This document shows, one piece after another, positions 34,154 to 45,809 of a stretch of DNA of 64,000 nt. The stretch is from assembly GCA_021307345.1 (NCBI GenBank), contig CP089930.1, positions 2,542,001 to 2,606,000 of the forward strand, in the 5' to 3' direction. Source of the stretch: Escherichia coli. Its GTDB lineage: Bacteria; Pseudomonadota; Gammaproteobacteria; Enterobacterales; Enterobacteriaceae. A program made the translations under genes and the position numbers. The notes under the pieces were generated by a model. It was not told the DNA's origin. It saw only the letters and a program-made list of their open reading frames with translations, and searched no databases. The stretch's first letter is position 1. Each line of letters begins with the position of its first letter.

Positions 34154-35674
34154 ATGTCTTCTCATTCGTATGTCACCCAGCAAAATATCCCGCTGGCTGA
34201 CGATACCACTCTGATGTCTACTACCAATCTACAAAGCTATATCACACATGCTAATGACACTTTTGTGCAGGTTAGCGGCTATACCTTGCAAGAGTTACAG
34301 GGACAGCCGCATAACATGGTGCGCCATCCGGATATGCCGAAAGCGGCCTTTGCTGATATGTGGTACACCCTGAAGCAGGGGGAACCCTGGAGTGGTATTG
34401 TGAAAAATCGGCACAAAAATGGCGATCATTATTGGGTGCGGGCGAATGTGGTGCCGATGGTGCGTGAGGGCAAAATCAGTGGTTATATGTCGATTCGTAC
34501 ACGGGCGACGGATGACGAGATCGCAGCGGTAGAGCCGCTGTACAAGGCGCTGAATGCCGGACGTACAAATAAGCGTATTCATAAAGGTCTGGTGGTGCGT
34601 AAAGGCTGGCTGGGAAAACAGCCTTCATTGCCGCTTCGCTGGCGGGCGCGTGGAGTGATGGCGCTGATGTTTATCGTGCTGGCGGCAATGCTCTGGTTTG
34701 TTGCTGCCCCGGTGGTGACGTATTTCCTCTGTGCGCTAGTGATGTTGTTGGCAAGTGCCTGTTTTGAATGGCAGATTGTACGCCCGATAGAAAATGTTGC
34801 CCGTCAGGCACTGAAGGTGGCGACCGGAGAACGTAATAGTGTTGAGCATTTGAATCGCAGCGATGAGCTGGGGCTGACATTACGCGCGGTAGGGCAACTT
34901 GGCCTGATGTGCCGTTGGCTAATTAATGATGTCTCAAGCCAGGTGTCCAGTGTCAGAAACGGCAGCGAGACGCTGGCGAAAGGCACTGATGAACTGAACG
35001 AACATACCCAGCAGACAGTTGATAACGTTCAGCAAACGGTGGCGACCATGAACCAGATGGCGGCGTCGGTGAAACAGAACTCTGCTACGGCGTCGGCTGC
35101 CGATAAACTTTCTATCACTGCCAGTAATGCAGCAGTGCAGGGCGGGGAAGCGATGACCACGGTGATCAAAACGATGGATGATATCGCCGACAGTACCCAG
35201 CGCATTGGCACCATAACTTCGCTGATTAACGATATTGCGTTTCAGACCAATATCCTCGCCCTGAATGCGGCGGTGGAAGCGGCGCGCGCCGGAGAACAAG
35301 GCAAAGGTTTCGCGGTGGTGGCTGGGGAGGTACGTCATTTAGCCAGCCGTAGCGCCAATGCTGCCAACGATATTCGCAAGCTAATTGATGCCAGTGCAGA
35401 TAAGGTGCAATCCGGTTCGCAACAGGTACACGCCGCCGGGCGGACGATGGACGATATTGTGGTGCAGGTAAAAAACGTCACCCAGTTAATTGCTCAGATT
35501 AGCCATTCAACGCTGGAACAGGCTGATGGGCTTTCCAGCCTGACCCGTGCGGTGGATGAGCTTAACCTGATCACCCAGAAAAACGCCGAGCTAGTGGAGG
35601 AGAGCGCGCAGGTGTCGGCGATGGTAAAACACCGCGCCAGCCGACTGGAAGACGCGGTGACGGTGCTGCATTAA
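34154..35674 (+). CDS. aer: Aer, aerotaxis and redox receptor
   Basis: 506-residue membrane receptor that senses cell redox state through FAD and steers swimming toward favourable oxygen. N-terminal FAD-binding PAS domain (about residues 1-120, with [29 protein letters not shown]), F1 linker, a membrane hairpin (about 167-205), HAMP domain, then the methyl-accepting signalling domain with the hallmark hairpin tip [34 protein letters not shown] (about 355-390). Lacks the C-terminal NWETF tether of major receptors. Driven by a sigma28 promoter. Confidence 0.97.
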   Translation: MSSHSYVTQQNIPLADDTTLMSTTNLQSYITHANDTFVQVSGYTLQELQGQPHNMVRHPDMPKAAFADMWYTLKQGEPWSGIVKNRHKNGDHYWVRANVVPMVREGKISGYMSIRTRATDDEIAAVEPLYKALNAGRTNKRIHKGLVVRKGWLGKQPSLPLRWRARGVMALMFIVLAAMLWFVAAPVVTYFLCALVMLLASACFEWQIVRPIENVARQALKVATGERNSVEHLNRSDELGLTLRAVGQLGLMCRWLINDVSSQVSSVRNGSETLAKGTDELNEHTQQTVDNVQQTVATMNQMAASVKQNSATASAADKLSITASNAAVQGGEAMTTVIKTMDDIADSTQRIGTITSLINDIAFQTNILALNAAVEAARAGEQGKGFAVVAGEVRHLASRSANAANDIRKLIDASADKVQSGSQQVHAAGRTMDDIVVQVKNVTQLIAQISHSTLEQADGLSSLTRAVDELNLITQKNAELVEESAQVSAMVKHRASRLEDAVTVLH

Positions 35675-35683
35675 TCGGTATGC

Positions 35684-35784
35684 CGCATCCGGCAGTTGGT
35701 ACACAATGCCTGATGTGATGCTGGCGCATCTTATCAGGCCTACGGGTGGGTAGGCGGATAAGGTGTTTACGCCGCATCCGGCAA
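35684..35784. repeat. BIME between aer and yqjI
   Basis: Two inverted REP units (ATGCCGCATCCGGCA... and ...AGGCGGATAAGGTGTTTACGCCGCATCCGGCA) with a more degenerate central part (GCATCTTATCAGGCCTACG), between the convergent aer and yqjI genes. Confidence 0.92.
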
Positions 35785-35791
35785 TCGGTGA

Positions 35792-36415
35792 TTAATCCAG
35801 TTGCGTAATATCAAAAGCGGCGCGGTCGATCACCGCAATGATCTTTTTTATCTGCGCGTCGGTGATATCGCTCTGGTTGACACGTAGGTCCAGCACCGCT
35901 TTAAAATTATCCAGCGCCCGCTTCATTTGCGGGTTCTGGCGCAGCGCCGCACCAACGCAACGCGCTTTGATGCGTTCCTCAATCATCTCCACTTGTTCGC
36001 GGTTTTCTTCCAGCCACTGCGCGCCCTGTTCGGTCAGCGCAATCTGTTTTTTGCCGCCTTCCTCTTCGCGGATGGTAATTAGCGACTGCTCCTGGAGAAA
36101 ATCCAGCGTCGGGTAGATGACGCCCGGGCTTGGGGTGTAATTCCCCTGGGTCAGATTCTCAATCGCTTTAATCAACTCATAACCGTGGCTGTCATCGCGC
36201 GAGAGAATATCCAGAATCACCAGGCGCAATTCACCGTGACCAAAGAAACGCTGCCGACGACCGCCGCCGCGACCGTGGCGACCACCGCAGCATTGACCGT
36301 GTTCATGCTGGTGACCGTGCCCGCAGTGCTCGTGTTCTGACTTCTCACCTTTGCAGCAGCCTTCATGGCGTGGCTGGCCTTCATGTTTACAGCACCCTTC
36401 GTGATGATGGCTCAT
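35792..36415 (-). CDS. yqjI: YqjI (NfeR), nickel-responsive PadR-family repressor
   Basis: 207 residues. The first 55 residues are extremely rich in His, Cys and Gly (HHHEGCCKHEG..., HEHCGHGHQHEHGQCC), a metal-binding extension like SlyD-type tails. A PadR winged-helix domain follows (LVILDILSRDDSHGYELIKAIENLTQGNYTPSPGVIYPTLDFL). The E. coli protein represses yqjH and itself, and nickel releases it. Diverges from yqjH, with repeated AGATATATCT operators between them. Confidence 0.94.
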   Translation of the reverse strand: MSHHHEGCCKHEGQPRHEGCCKGEKSEHEHCGHGHQHEHGQCCGGRHGRGGGRRQRFFGHGELRLVILDILSRDDSHGYELIKAIENLTQGNYTPSPGVIYPTLDFLQEQSLITIREEEGGKKQIALTEQGAQWLEENREQVEMIEERIKARCVGAALRQNPQMKRALDNFKAVLDLRVNQSDITDAQIKKIIAVIDRAAFDITQLD

Positions 36416-36691
36416 ATCAGCCTCCTTTTGCTTAATTAGATATATCTAATTTATATCTGATATGAGGATTGCTGCAAGTACAAAAATGATTTTTAAACTC
36501 AGATGTACTCAACATGTAGGCCGGATAAGGCGTTCACGCCGCATCCGGCAGCCTTGCTACGGTGCTGAATGGCTTCACATACTTCAGATATATCAGTACT
36601 ACAAATTGCTTGCATTTATCATGATTAACAATCATTATCATTTGCGAATTTTATTTAGATATATCTGATTACCATCACGAAGGCGATAACA
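36416..36691. promoter_or_regulatory. Divergent yqjI/yqjH control region: YqjI and Fur sites
   Basis: Palindromic TAGATATATCTAAT and TATATCTGATAT lie next to yqjI (36437-36463) and a related AGATATATCTGATT next to yqjH (36657-36670), fitting the known YqjI operators. A Fur-box-like ATTAACAATCATTATCATT (36623-36641) precedes yqjH. A REP unit is inserted between the two operator sets. Confidence 0.8.
36515..36550. repeat. Single REP unit in the yqjI-yqjH region
   Basis: TGTAGGCCGGATAAGGCG followed by TTCACGCCGCATCCGGCA, a complete REP palindrome placed between divergent regulated promoters. Confidence 0.92.
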
Positions 36692-37456
36692 ATGAATAAC
36701 TCTCCCCGCTACCCACAGCGCGTTCGTAATGATCTGCGCTTCCGTGAACTGACTGTACTGCGTGTTGAGCGCATCAGCGCCGGTTTTCAGCGCATTGTCC
36801 TCGGCGGCGAGGCACTGGACGGTTTTACGTCGCGCGGTTTTGACGATCACAGCAAACTCTTCTTTCCTCAACCTGACGCTCACTTTGTACCGCCAACGGT
36901 AACAGAAGAGGGTATCGTCTGGCCGGAAGGGTCACGCCCGCCGTCGCGCGACTATACGCCACTGTATGATGAGCAGCGCCATGAACTGGCGATCGATTTT
37001 TTTATTCATGACGGCGGTGTCGCCAGCGGCTGGGCGATGCAGGCGCAACCGGGCGATAAACTCACAGTAGCCGGACCGCGTGGTTCGCTGGTGGTGCCGG
37101 AAGATTACGCGTATCAGCTGTATGTCTGTGATGAATCCGGAATGCCCGCACTGCGCCGCCGCCTGGAAACGTTGAGCAAACTTGCCGTTAAACCGCAAGT
37201 TACCGCGCTGGTCAGCGTGCGGGATAACGCCTGTCAGGATTATCTCGCGCACCTTGACGGTTTTAACATCGAGTGGCTGGCGCATGATGAGCAGGCGGTG
37301 GACGCGCGTCTGGCGCAGCTGGAAATTCCTGCCGATGATTATTTCATCTGGATAACCGGCGAAGGCAAAGTGGTTAAGAATTTAAGCCGCCGCTTTGAAG
37401 CAGAACAATATGACCCACAGCGGGTACGTGCAGCAGCTTACTGGCACGCAAAGTAA
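36692..37456 (+). CDS. yqjH: YqjH (NfeF), NADPH-dependent ferric-chelate reductase
   Basis: 254-residue flavoprotein of the siderophore-interacting protein (SIP/ViuB) family. N-terminal FAD-binding barrel with RPPSRDYTPLYD (about residue 88) and the VASGWAMQAQPGDKLTVAGPRGS motif, then an NADPH domain. It reduces ferric siderophores in the cytosol to release iron. Control by Fur and by the nickel-responsive YqjI is supported by boxes upstream. Confidence 0.94.
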   Translation: MNNSPRYPQRVRNDLRFRELTVLRVERISAGFQRIVLGGEALDGFTSRGFDDHSKLFFPQPDAHFVPPTVTEEGIVWPEGSRPPSRDYTPLYDEQRHELAIDFFIHDGGVASGWAMQAQPGDKLTVAGPRGSLVVPEDYAYQLYVCDESGMPALRRRLETLSKLAVKPQVTALVSVRDNACQDYLAHLDGFNIEWLAHDEQAVDARLAQLEIPADDYFIWITGEGKVVKNLSRRFEAEQYDPQRVRAAAYWHAK

Positions 37457-37505
37457 TTGATATATGAAAAAAGGCTGACGATTTCTCGTCAGCCTTTGCG
37501 GTATC

Positions 37506-37581
37506 TGGTGGCCCCTGCTGGACTTGAACCAGCGACCAAGCGATTATGAGTCGCCTGCTCTAACCACTGAGCTAAGGGGCC
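37506..37581 (-). tRNA. ileX: tRNA-Ile2 (anticodon CAT, read as lysidine for AUA)
   Basis: A 76-base cloverleaf on the minus strand begins GGCCCCTTAGCTCAGTGG and ends GGGGCCACCA with encoded CCA; the T arm carries GGTTCAAGTCC. The anticodon is CAT at 37546-37548 (plus-strand atg). Among CAT tRNAs this sequence matches the minor isoleucine tRNA whose C34 is changed to lysidine to read AUA. It matches the K-12 location of ileX next to mug. Confidence 0.93.
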
Positions 37582-37706
37582 ATGGTAGCGGATTATAAAG
37601 TAACTCCGCGCCGCGATCCAGCCATTAGCGCGCGGCTGCTGTTTTTATAAACAACGTGTTTTCAATTCGTTATACTTCCTGCGGGTTGTGTTGTTCAGGA
37701 GTTAAT

Positions 37707-38213
37707 ATGGTTGACGATATTCTTGCGCCAGGATTGCGTGTGGTGTTTTGTGGCATCAATCCGGGCCTTTCTTCCGCAGAGTCTGGCTTTCCGTTTGCCC
37801 ATCCGGCAAATCGCTTCTGGAAGGTGATTTATCAGGCCGGATTTACCGACCGTCAGTTGAAGCCACAGGAAGCGCAGCATCTGCTGGATTATCGTTGCGG
37901 TGTTACCAAACTGGTAGATCGTCCAACGGTGCAAGCCAATGAAGTTTCAAAGCAGGAGTTGCACGCAGGCGGGCGCAAGCTGATTGAAAAAATTGAAGAT
38001 TATCAGCCGCAAGCGTTGGCGATTCTGGGCAAACAAGCATATGAACAGGGATTCAGCCAGCGCGGTGCACAATGGGGGAAACAAACGCTCACCATTGGTT
38101 CGACGCAGATTTGGGTGTTGCCGAATCCCAGCGGTTTAAGCCGCGTTTCACTGGAGAAACTGGTTGAGGCGTATCGGGAACTGGATCAGGCGCTGGTCGT
38201 GCGTGGGCGATAA
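37707..38213 (+). CDS. mug: Mug, G:U/G:T mismatch-specific DNA glycosylase
   Basis: 168 residues from ATG 37707, which follows CAGGAG; the frame is open 51 bases earlier. Uracil-DNA glycosylase superfamily family 2. The catalytic motif GINPG is at residues 16-20 (Asn18) and the intercalation motif NPSGLSR is near residue 140. It removes uracil, ethenocytosine and, less well, thymine from mismatches with G. Confidence 0.96.
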   Translation: MVDDILAPGLRVVFCGINPGLSSAESGFPFAHPANRFWKVIYQAGFTDRQLKPQEAQHLLDYRCGVTKLVDRPTVQANEVSKQELHAGGRKLIEKIEDYQPQALAILGKQAYEQGFSQRGAQWGKQTLTIGSTQIWVLPNPSGLSRVSLEKLVEAYRELDQALVVRGR

Positions 38214-38240
38214 AAACGCCACCGAAAAGGTGGCGTTTGT
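38214..38240 (+). terminator. mug terminator
   Basis: AAACGCCACC and GGTGGCGTTT form a 10-base-pair stem with a GAAAA loop (38214-38238), directly abutting the mug stop codon. Confidence 0.85.
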
Positions 38241-38253
38241 GCAGAGGGATAAG

Positions 38254-38285
38254 TGCCGGATGCGGCGTAAACGCCTATCCGGCTT
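38254..38285. repeat. REP unit downstream of rpoD
   Basis: TGCCGGATGCGGCGTAAACG followed by CCTATCCGGCTT, a REP palindrome between the convergent mug and rpoD ends. Confidence 0.9.
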
Positions 38286-38290
38286 ACCGA

Positions 38291-40132
<1,842 letters not shown>

Positions 40133-40326
40133 AAGACGGTATCCACACTTATTTCATGAGGTTGGTGTTGGGCGATTGACCGGATATCATTCAGACGTTA
40201 ATACTGAAATCCAACGGTTATTTACCGCCAACGATAATTACGAGGGCGTACTTATATCATTGCCGCTGCCTCTCAGTGCGGCTGTCGGGGGCTTCCCGAT
40301 CGCTATTCGGCACTTAAGCCGTTAAA
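40133..40326 (-). other. dnaG-rpoD intergenic spacer
   Basis: 194 bases between dnaG and rpoD on the same strand. It contains a stem of the type GCTTAAGTGCCGAATAGCGATCGG and other GC-rich inverted segments. K-12 mRNA is processed in this spacer; I see no gene and no strong T-run terminator. Confidence 0.5.
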
Positions 40327-42072
40327 TCACTTTTTCGCCAGTTCCTGGTTTAATGTCCAGAGTTCCAGGCGTTCTTCATTACTTAAACCATGGGTGCGCT
40401 CACGAGCGATTAACTCTTCCTGGCGCAGTTCAAGCAACGAATCAAACATATGGTTGAGTGAGTCGGTGAAGGTTTGCTCAGCAATATTCTTATCTGCTAT
40501 ATCGTCCCACATCGACAGTTTTTCAAGGGTGGCAGCATTATTTGTACCACGATAGTGCTCTAAAAGTTGCCCGGTGGTCAGACCTGGCTGAGAGAGACAA
40601 GTGTTGACCAGTTCTCTGAATAAGCCAAGTCCAGGAAGCTTATTTTGATCCAGATTCTCAAGCGGCGGGACTAACGTCGCTAATTCTGGATTTTGCACCA
40701 GCAACCCTATAAGTATACGCATGGTCGTGCGTTTTAGCTGCGGAACAGGACGAGAAACGCCGTTCTCTGCTGCTTTCGGCATTAATCGTTCAAGCTGGCT
40801 GTCATCAAGTATGCCTAACTTGTTGCCTAATTCCTGACGAAGATAGATGCGCAGCGTTTCTCCTGGCACCTGAGAAATCAGTGGCAGCGCCAGCGTACTT
40901 AAACGTGCGCGCCCGTCAGGGGTACTCAGGTCAACCTGCGGCATCAGGCTGTTAAACAGAAACGCGGAGAGCGGCATTGCCTGCTCCATTCGCGCTTCAA
41001 ACGCCTCTTTACCCTCTTTGCGCACCAGTGTGTCTGGGTCTTCGCCATCGGGTAAAAACATAAAGCGTAACTGACGGCCGTCTGTCATATAAGGCAGCGC
41101 AGTTTCCAGCGCCCGCCAGGCGGCATCGCGACCTGCACGGTCGCCGTCATAACAGCAAATGACATTGTTGGTCGCGCGGAACAATAACTGAATGTGATCG
41201 GCAGTGGTTGACGTACCCAGCGATGCAACGGCGTAATTAATACCGTATTGCGCCAGAGCCACCACGTCCATATAGCCTTCGACCACCAACAGACGCTGGG
41301 GTTCAGCGTTATCCTGCTGCGCTTCATAAAGACCGTAAAGCTGGCGGCCTTTATGAAAAATATCAGTTTCCGGCGAGTTCAGGTATTTTGGGGTATCGTT
41401 GCCCAGCACGCGCCCGCCAAAACCAATCACCCGACCGCGCTTATCGCGAATAGGGAACATCACCCGCTCGCGGAAACGATCGTAACTGCGACCCTGATCG
41501 TTGGTGACCAACATGCCCGCATCAATCAATGACTGGCGATTTTCTGGATTGCCGCCAAACCGTTTCAGGACGTTGTCCCAGCCGGGGGGCGCAAAACCAA
41601 TCGCAAAGCGGGCGATGACCTCGTGGCTTAATCCGCGTTTTTCCAGATACTGGCGCGCAGATGTGGCAACAGGTTGTTGTAAAGATTGTTGGTAAAACGT
41701 ATTCAGACCGTCCATCAACTGATAAAGCGTTTGCCGTTGATGGCGCTCTATCTGGCTGGGGCCGCTGCCTGCTTCAAATGGCACTTCAAGATTGTGCATT
41801 GCTGCCAACTCTTCGACCGTTTCGACGAACTCAAGCTTGTCGTAGTTCATCAGAAAGTCGATCGCGTTGCCGTGCGCGCCACATCCAAAGCAGTGGTAAA
41901 ACTGTTTCTCACCGTTGACGGTGAATGACGGGGTTTTCTCGTTGTGGAATGGACAACACGCGTGAAAATTCTTGCCCTGCTTTTTCAGCTTCACACGGGC
42001 ATCGATCAGATCGACGATGTCAGTGCGTGCCAGCAGATCATTAATGAATACGCGTGGGATTCGTCCAGCCAT
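40327..42072 (-). CDS. dnaG: DnaG, DNA primase
   Basis: 581 residues. N-terminal CHC2 zinc finger (Cys40, His43, Cys61, Cys64 in CCPFHNEKTP...YHCFGCG), central TOPRIM RNA polymerase core with VVEGYMDVVAL (about 265) and CYDGDRAGRDA (about 305), and a C-terminal helicase (DnaB)-binding domain. It makes the RNA primers for chromosome replication. Middle gene of the macromolecular synthesis operon; expression is limited by the terminator after rpsU. Confidence 0.99.
   Translation of the reverse strand: MAGRIPRVFINDLLARTDIVDLIDARVKLKKQGKNFHACCPFHNEKTPSFTVNGEKQFYHCFGCGAHGNAIDFLMNYDKLEFVETVEELAAMHNLEVPFEAGSGPSQIERHQRQTLYQLMDGLNTFYQQSLQQPVATSARQYLEKRGLSHEVIARFAIGFAPPGWDNVLKRFGGNPENRQSLIDAGMLVTNDQGRSYDRFRERVMFPIRDKRGRVIGFGGRVLGNDTPKYLNSPETDIFHKGRQLYGLYEAQQDNAEPQRLLVVEGYMDVVALAQYGINYAVASLGTSTTADHIQLLFRATNNVICCYDGDRAGRDAAWRALETALPYMTDGRQLRFMFLPDGEDPDTLVRKEGKEAFEARMEQAMPLSAFLFNSLMPQVDLSTPDGRARLSTLALPLISQVPGETLRIYLRQELGNKLGILDDSQLERLMPKAAENGVSRPVPQLKRTTMRILIGLLVQNPELATLVPPLENLDQNKLPGLGLFRELVNTCLSQPGLTTGQLLEHYRGTNNAATLEKLSMWDDIADKNIAEQTFTDSLNHMFDSLLELRQEELIARERTHGLSNEERLELWTLNQELAKK
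40497..40530 (-). promoter_or_regulatory. Heat-shock (sigma32) promoter Phs for rpoD, inside dnaG
   Basis: On the minus strand CCCTTGAAAAACTG is followed by GATGTGGGACGATATA. This is the sequence I recall for the known rpoD heat-shock promoter, with the CTTGAA -35 element of sigma32. It lies within the 3' part of dnaG and lets rpoD be made separately during heat shock. Confidence 0.75.
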
Positions 42073-42100
42073 AGGCCCCGATTTTTAGCAATTCATAAAC

Positions 42101-42135
42101 GAAAATAAGCCGCGCATTCCTTTCGGAAGCACGGC
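42101..42135 (-). terminator. Internal terminator between rpsU and dnaG
   Basis: On the minus strand GCCGTGCTTCC, a GAAA loop and GGAATGCGCGGC form a long stem followed by TTATTTTCG. This is the known partial terminator (T1) that lowers dnaG expression relative to rpsU. Confidence 0.88.
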
Positions 42136-42182
42136 CTTACAACTACAACTCGGTCTGATCGGAGAGCAACGCTCTCAGGGAA

Positions 42183-42437
<255 letters not shown>

Positions 42438-42635
42438 TCAACGCCAGCTTATTTCAAAATGGTGCGGAATTTTACTGCAATTGCTGCTGCTTTGTAAAGC
42501 ACCGCGACCTCTTTTGAAAGGGACTTTTATAAGGGTGAGGAGTATACACGAGGCTTTCTCCAGGGGCGAACAAAGTTTTACATCAACCCGCATTGGTCCT
42601 ACACTGCGCGGTAATAAAGCGAGGTAAAACAAGTC

Positions 42636-43649
42636 ATGCGTGTACTGGGTATTGAAACTTCCTGCGATGAAACCGGCATCGCCATTTACGACGATGAAAA
42701 AGGTTTGTTAGCCAACCAATTGTATAGTCAGGTGAAATTACACGCTGACTACGGCGGCGTGGTGCCTGAGCTGGCCTCCCGCGATCACGTGCGTAAAACC
42801 GTACCGTTGATCCAGGCGGCGCTGAAAGAGTCTGGTTTGACGGCAAAAGATATTGATGCCGTGGCCTATACCGCAGGCCCAGGATTAGTCGGCGCGCTGC
42901 TGGTTGGTGCGACCGTGGGACGTTCTCTGGCGTTTGCCTGGAACGTTCCGGCGATTCCGGTGCACCATATGGAAGGGCATCTGTTAGCACCGATGCTGGA
43001 AGATAACCCGCCGGAATTTCCGTTTGTCGCATTGCTGGTTTCCGGCGGTCATACGCAGTTAATCAGCGTTACCGGCATTGGTCAGTATGAGCTGCTCGGC
43101 GAGTCCATTGATGATGCCGCTGGTGAAGCGTTTGATAAAACCGCGAAGCTGCTGGGGCTGGATTATCCAGGCGGGCCGCTGCTGTCGAAAATGGCGGCTC
43201 AGGGTACTGCCGGGCGCTTTGTCTTCCCGCGTCCGATGACCGACCGTCCGGGGCTGGATTTCAGCTTTTCTGGTCTGAAAACCTTCGCCGCGAACACGAT
43301 TCGTGATAACGGCACCGACGACCAGACGCGTGCTGATATCGCCCGCGCTTTTGAAGATGCGGTGGTCGATACGCTGATGATTAAGTGTAAGCGTGCGCTG
43401 GATCAGACGGGCTTTAAGCGACTGGTAATGGCAGGCGGCGTGAGTGCTAACCGCACGCTGCGGGCGAAACTGGCGGAAATGATGAAAAAGCGTCGCGGCG
43501 AAGTGTTCTACGCGCGTCCGGAATTTTGTACTGATAACGGCGCGATGATCGCCTATGCCGGAATGGTGCGGTTTAAAGCAGGCGCGACGGCGGATCTCGG
43601 CGTTAGCGTGCGTCCGCGCTGGCCGCTGGCGGAGTTACCCGCTGCGTAA
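42636..43649 (+). CDS. tsaD: TsaD, tRNA N6-threonylcarbamoyladenosine transferase subunit
   Basis: 337-residue essential Kae1/Qri7-family protein with an ASKHA fold. It transfers the threonylcarbamoyl group to A37 of ANN-decoding tRNAs together with TsaB and TsaE. The metal ligands His111 and His115 are in VHHMEGH, and the N-terminal [11 protein letters not shown] phosphate-binding motif is present. Divergent from rpsU, convergent with ttdT. Confidence 0.98.
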   Translation: MRVLGIETSCDETGIAIYDDEKGLLANQLYSQVKLHADYGGVVPELASRDHVRKTVPLIQAALKESGLTAKDIDAVAYTAGPGLVGALLVGATVGRSLAFAWNVPAIPVHHMEGHLLAPMLEDNPPEFPFVALLVSGGHTQLISVTGIGQYELLGESIDDAAGEAFDKTAKLLGLDYPGGPLLSKMAAQGTAGRFVFPRPMTDRPGLDFSFSGLKTFAANTIRDNGTDDQTRADIARAFEDAVVDTLMIKCKRALDQTGFKRLVMAGGVSANRTLRAKLAEMMKKRRGEVFYARPEFCTDNGAMIAYAGMVRFKAGATADLGVSVRPRWPLAELPAA

Positions 43650-43657
43650 AACTATTG

Positions 43658-43683
43658 GGTGCCGGAGAGCAATTTCCGGCACC
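43658..43683. terminator. Terminator between tsaD and ttdT (convergent)
   Basis: GGTGCCGG (43658-43665) pairs with CCGGCACC (43676-43683). The stem lies between two convergent genes and can work in both directions, although T-runs are poor. Confidence 0.65.
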
Positions 43684-43691
43684 GTCCTCAC

Positions 43692-45155
43692 TTAAAGCAA
43701 CACCACGGGCATCCACAGTAAGCCGGTAATCACCAGCAACACGAGGAATATCAGCCCAAAAATCGCCCCCAGTCGCCAGTAATCCACCGTTGGCAGATAA
43801 CCACTACCGTAGTAAATCGGACTGGGCCCGGTGGCGTATGGCGTAAGAATGCTCCCCAGACCAATTGCCGCGCCAACCATCAGGCAGAACACCGGCAGCG
43901 GGATTTCCGGCATCGCCAGCGCGGCGGCAATCATCATCGGCGCGAGAGCGGAGGTATACGCCGTGGCGCTGGCAAAAAAGTAGCGCAGCAGATAAAACAC
44001 CACAATCAACGCCATCATCACCATCGTCGGCGAATAACCACTTAAGCTGCCTGCTAACAGTTTGCCAAACCAGCTAATAAAACCGGTGTTGTTGAGTCCG
44101 GTGGCGAGGGTGATTAGCGAGGCCAGCCAGAAGAAAACGTTCCACGCTGCTTTATTACTGACAATATCGTCCCAGCTGATAATGCGCAGAAGCAGCATCA
44201 GTGCCACCACGCTGTAACCGACCATCGCAGCATCGATATAATCACCGCCGAAAATCCACAGCACCAGCGCGCCCACCATCAGCCCCAGCATCCGTTTTTC
44301 ACGCGAACAGAGTGGCCCCATCGCTTGCAGTTCCGTCTCTGCCCAACGCGGCACCTGATCACCAGACTTCAGTACCGGTGGGTATAGCACGTAAGCCAGC
44401 CAGGGAACCAGCAGAACCAGTAAAATACTGAGCGGCAACATCCCGAGGAACCAGTCGCCCCAACTCAGCGTGGCGTGAGATGCGCTTTTCATCAGTCCAA
44501 TTAGCAGCAAGTTAGGTGTCATCGCCGTCAGGAAAATGGCGCTGGTCACGCAGTCGGCAACAATCCCCATCCACATGATGTAGGAGCCAATGCTGCGCGA
44601 ACTGCTGTCGTTCGGCTGTGATTGATAGAGCGGCGGCAGGTTACGGATGATGGGATAGATAATCCCCGCACCGCGCGCTGAGTTGGAAGGTGTTACAGGT
44701 GCCAGGATCAGCTCGGAGAACATCACCGCATAGCCGAGAAACAGTGTGCGATGCCCCATCTTTTTCACCAGAATCAGCGCGATGCGACGTCCAAGTCCGG
44801 TTTTTTCATAGCCAGTGCCAAACATAAAGGCGGCGAAAATCAGCCAGATAACCGAATTAGAAAAACCGGAAACCGCCCAGGAGAGGGATTTAGCGGTGAA
44901 TTTAAAGCCTGGCTGGGCGAGCTGTTCGGGGCTAAACAGCAGCCAGGGCGAGAGAATGGCGATGATGGAGATACCCACCATCGCCACCACGGCACCCGGC
45001 ACCGGTTCGAGGATCAGTCCAACGATCACGCCAGTAAAAACAGCAAAGTAGAGCCATGTATGACTCTCCAGCCCTGCGGGAACCGGAAGTAGAGCAATAA
45101 TGGCGATGACCGCCAGCGGCGCAAGGTATCGCCACCATTCAGTGGAAGGTTTCAT
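43692..45155 (-). CDS. ttdT: TtdT, L-tartrate/succinate antiporter
   Basis: 487-residue inner membrane exchanger of the DASS/CitT family (PF00939) with about 12 helices. Conserved SNS-type motifs are present (LAPVTPSNSARGAGIIYPI near residue 155; LTPYATGPSPIYYGSGY near 430). It takes up L-tartrate in exchange for succinate, matching the fermentation end product made through TtdAB and fumarate reductase. Third gene of ttdA-ttdB-ttdT. Confidence 0.96.
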   Translation of the reverse strand: MKPSTEWWRYLAPLAVIAIIALLPVPAGLESHTWLYFAVFTGVIVGLILEPVPGAVVAMVGISIIAILSPWLLFSPEQLAQPGFKFTAKSLSWAVSGFSNSVIWLIFAAFMFGTGYEKTGLGRRIALILVKKMGHRTLFLGYAVMFSELILAPVTPSNSARGAGIIYPIIRNLPPLYQSQPNDSSSRSIGSYIMWMGIVADCVTSAIFLTAMTPNLLLIGLMKSASHATLSWGDWFLGMLPLSILLVLLVPWLAYVLYPPVLKSGDQVPRWAETELQAMGPLCSREKRMLGLMVGALVLWIFGGDYIDAAMVGYSVVALMLLLRIISWDDIVSNKAAWNVFFWLASLITLATGLNNTGFISWFGKLLAGSLSGYSPTMVMMALIVVFYLLRYFFASATAYTSALAPMMIAAALAMPEIPLPVFCLMVGAAIGLGSILTPYATGPSPIYYGSGYLPTVDYWRLGAIFGLIFLVLLVITGLLWMPVVLL

Positions 45156-45203
45156 CGTGTTATGCCTGCGAAAAAGGAGAGGGGGCGAACCTCTCCGTGA
45201 GGG

Positions 45204-45809
45204 TTATTTGATGTAGTGGACGTGCTCGCAGATCTCTTCCACGATGGGATCGCGGCGTTCGGCGAACAGCTTTTTGTTTTCGGCTATCAGGTTGTTGCCG
45301 TGGGTATCAATAGAGACAATCAGCGGGCCGAACTCTTTGACCCGGCAGACCCACAGTGACTCCGGCATCCCGAGTTCTGTCCAGTGCACTTCTTCAATCT
45401 CTTCCACCTGGGTTGCCGCCAGCACCGCGCAGCCTGCCGGGAAAATTACATGCAGCGCCTTGAATTTCTGACAGCCTTCTTCGGTCAGCGGCCCCATTCC
45501 GCCTTTGCCGACCACCAGTTTCACGCCGGTCTGCTCGATAAATTCACGTTCAAAACTTTCCATCCGCATACTGGTTGTTGGGCCGACGGAGACCATCTCC
45601 CATTTGTCGCCGTTTTTGCGCACGATGGGGCCTGCGTGGAAAATCGCTTTGCCGTTGAGATCGTAAGGGATCGGACGTTTCAGTTCGATCAGGCGGCGGT
45701 GACAAACGTCGCGGCAAGTCACCAGCGTACCGGTCAGGTAGATCACATCGCCGACGCGAATATCTTGCAGATCTTCAGCTTTGATCGGGGTTGTCAGGAT
45801 CTTTTTCAT
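45204..45809 (-). CDS. ttdB: TtdB, L(+)-tartrate dehydratase beta subunit
   Basis: 201 residues, C-terminal-type domain of class I fumarases (PF05683). It pairs with TtdA to convert L-tartrate to oxaloacetate under anaerobic conditions. Motifs [23 protein letters not shown] and [12 protein letters not shown] are typical. Start overlaps the ttdA stop by 4 bases, indicating coupled translation. Confidence 0.97.
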
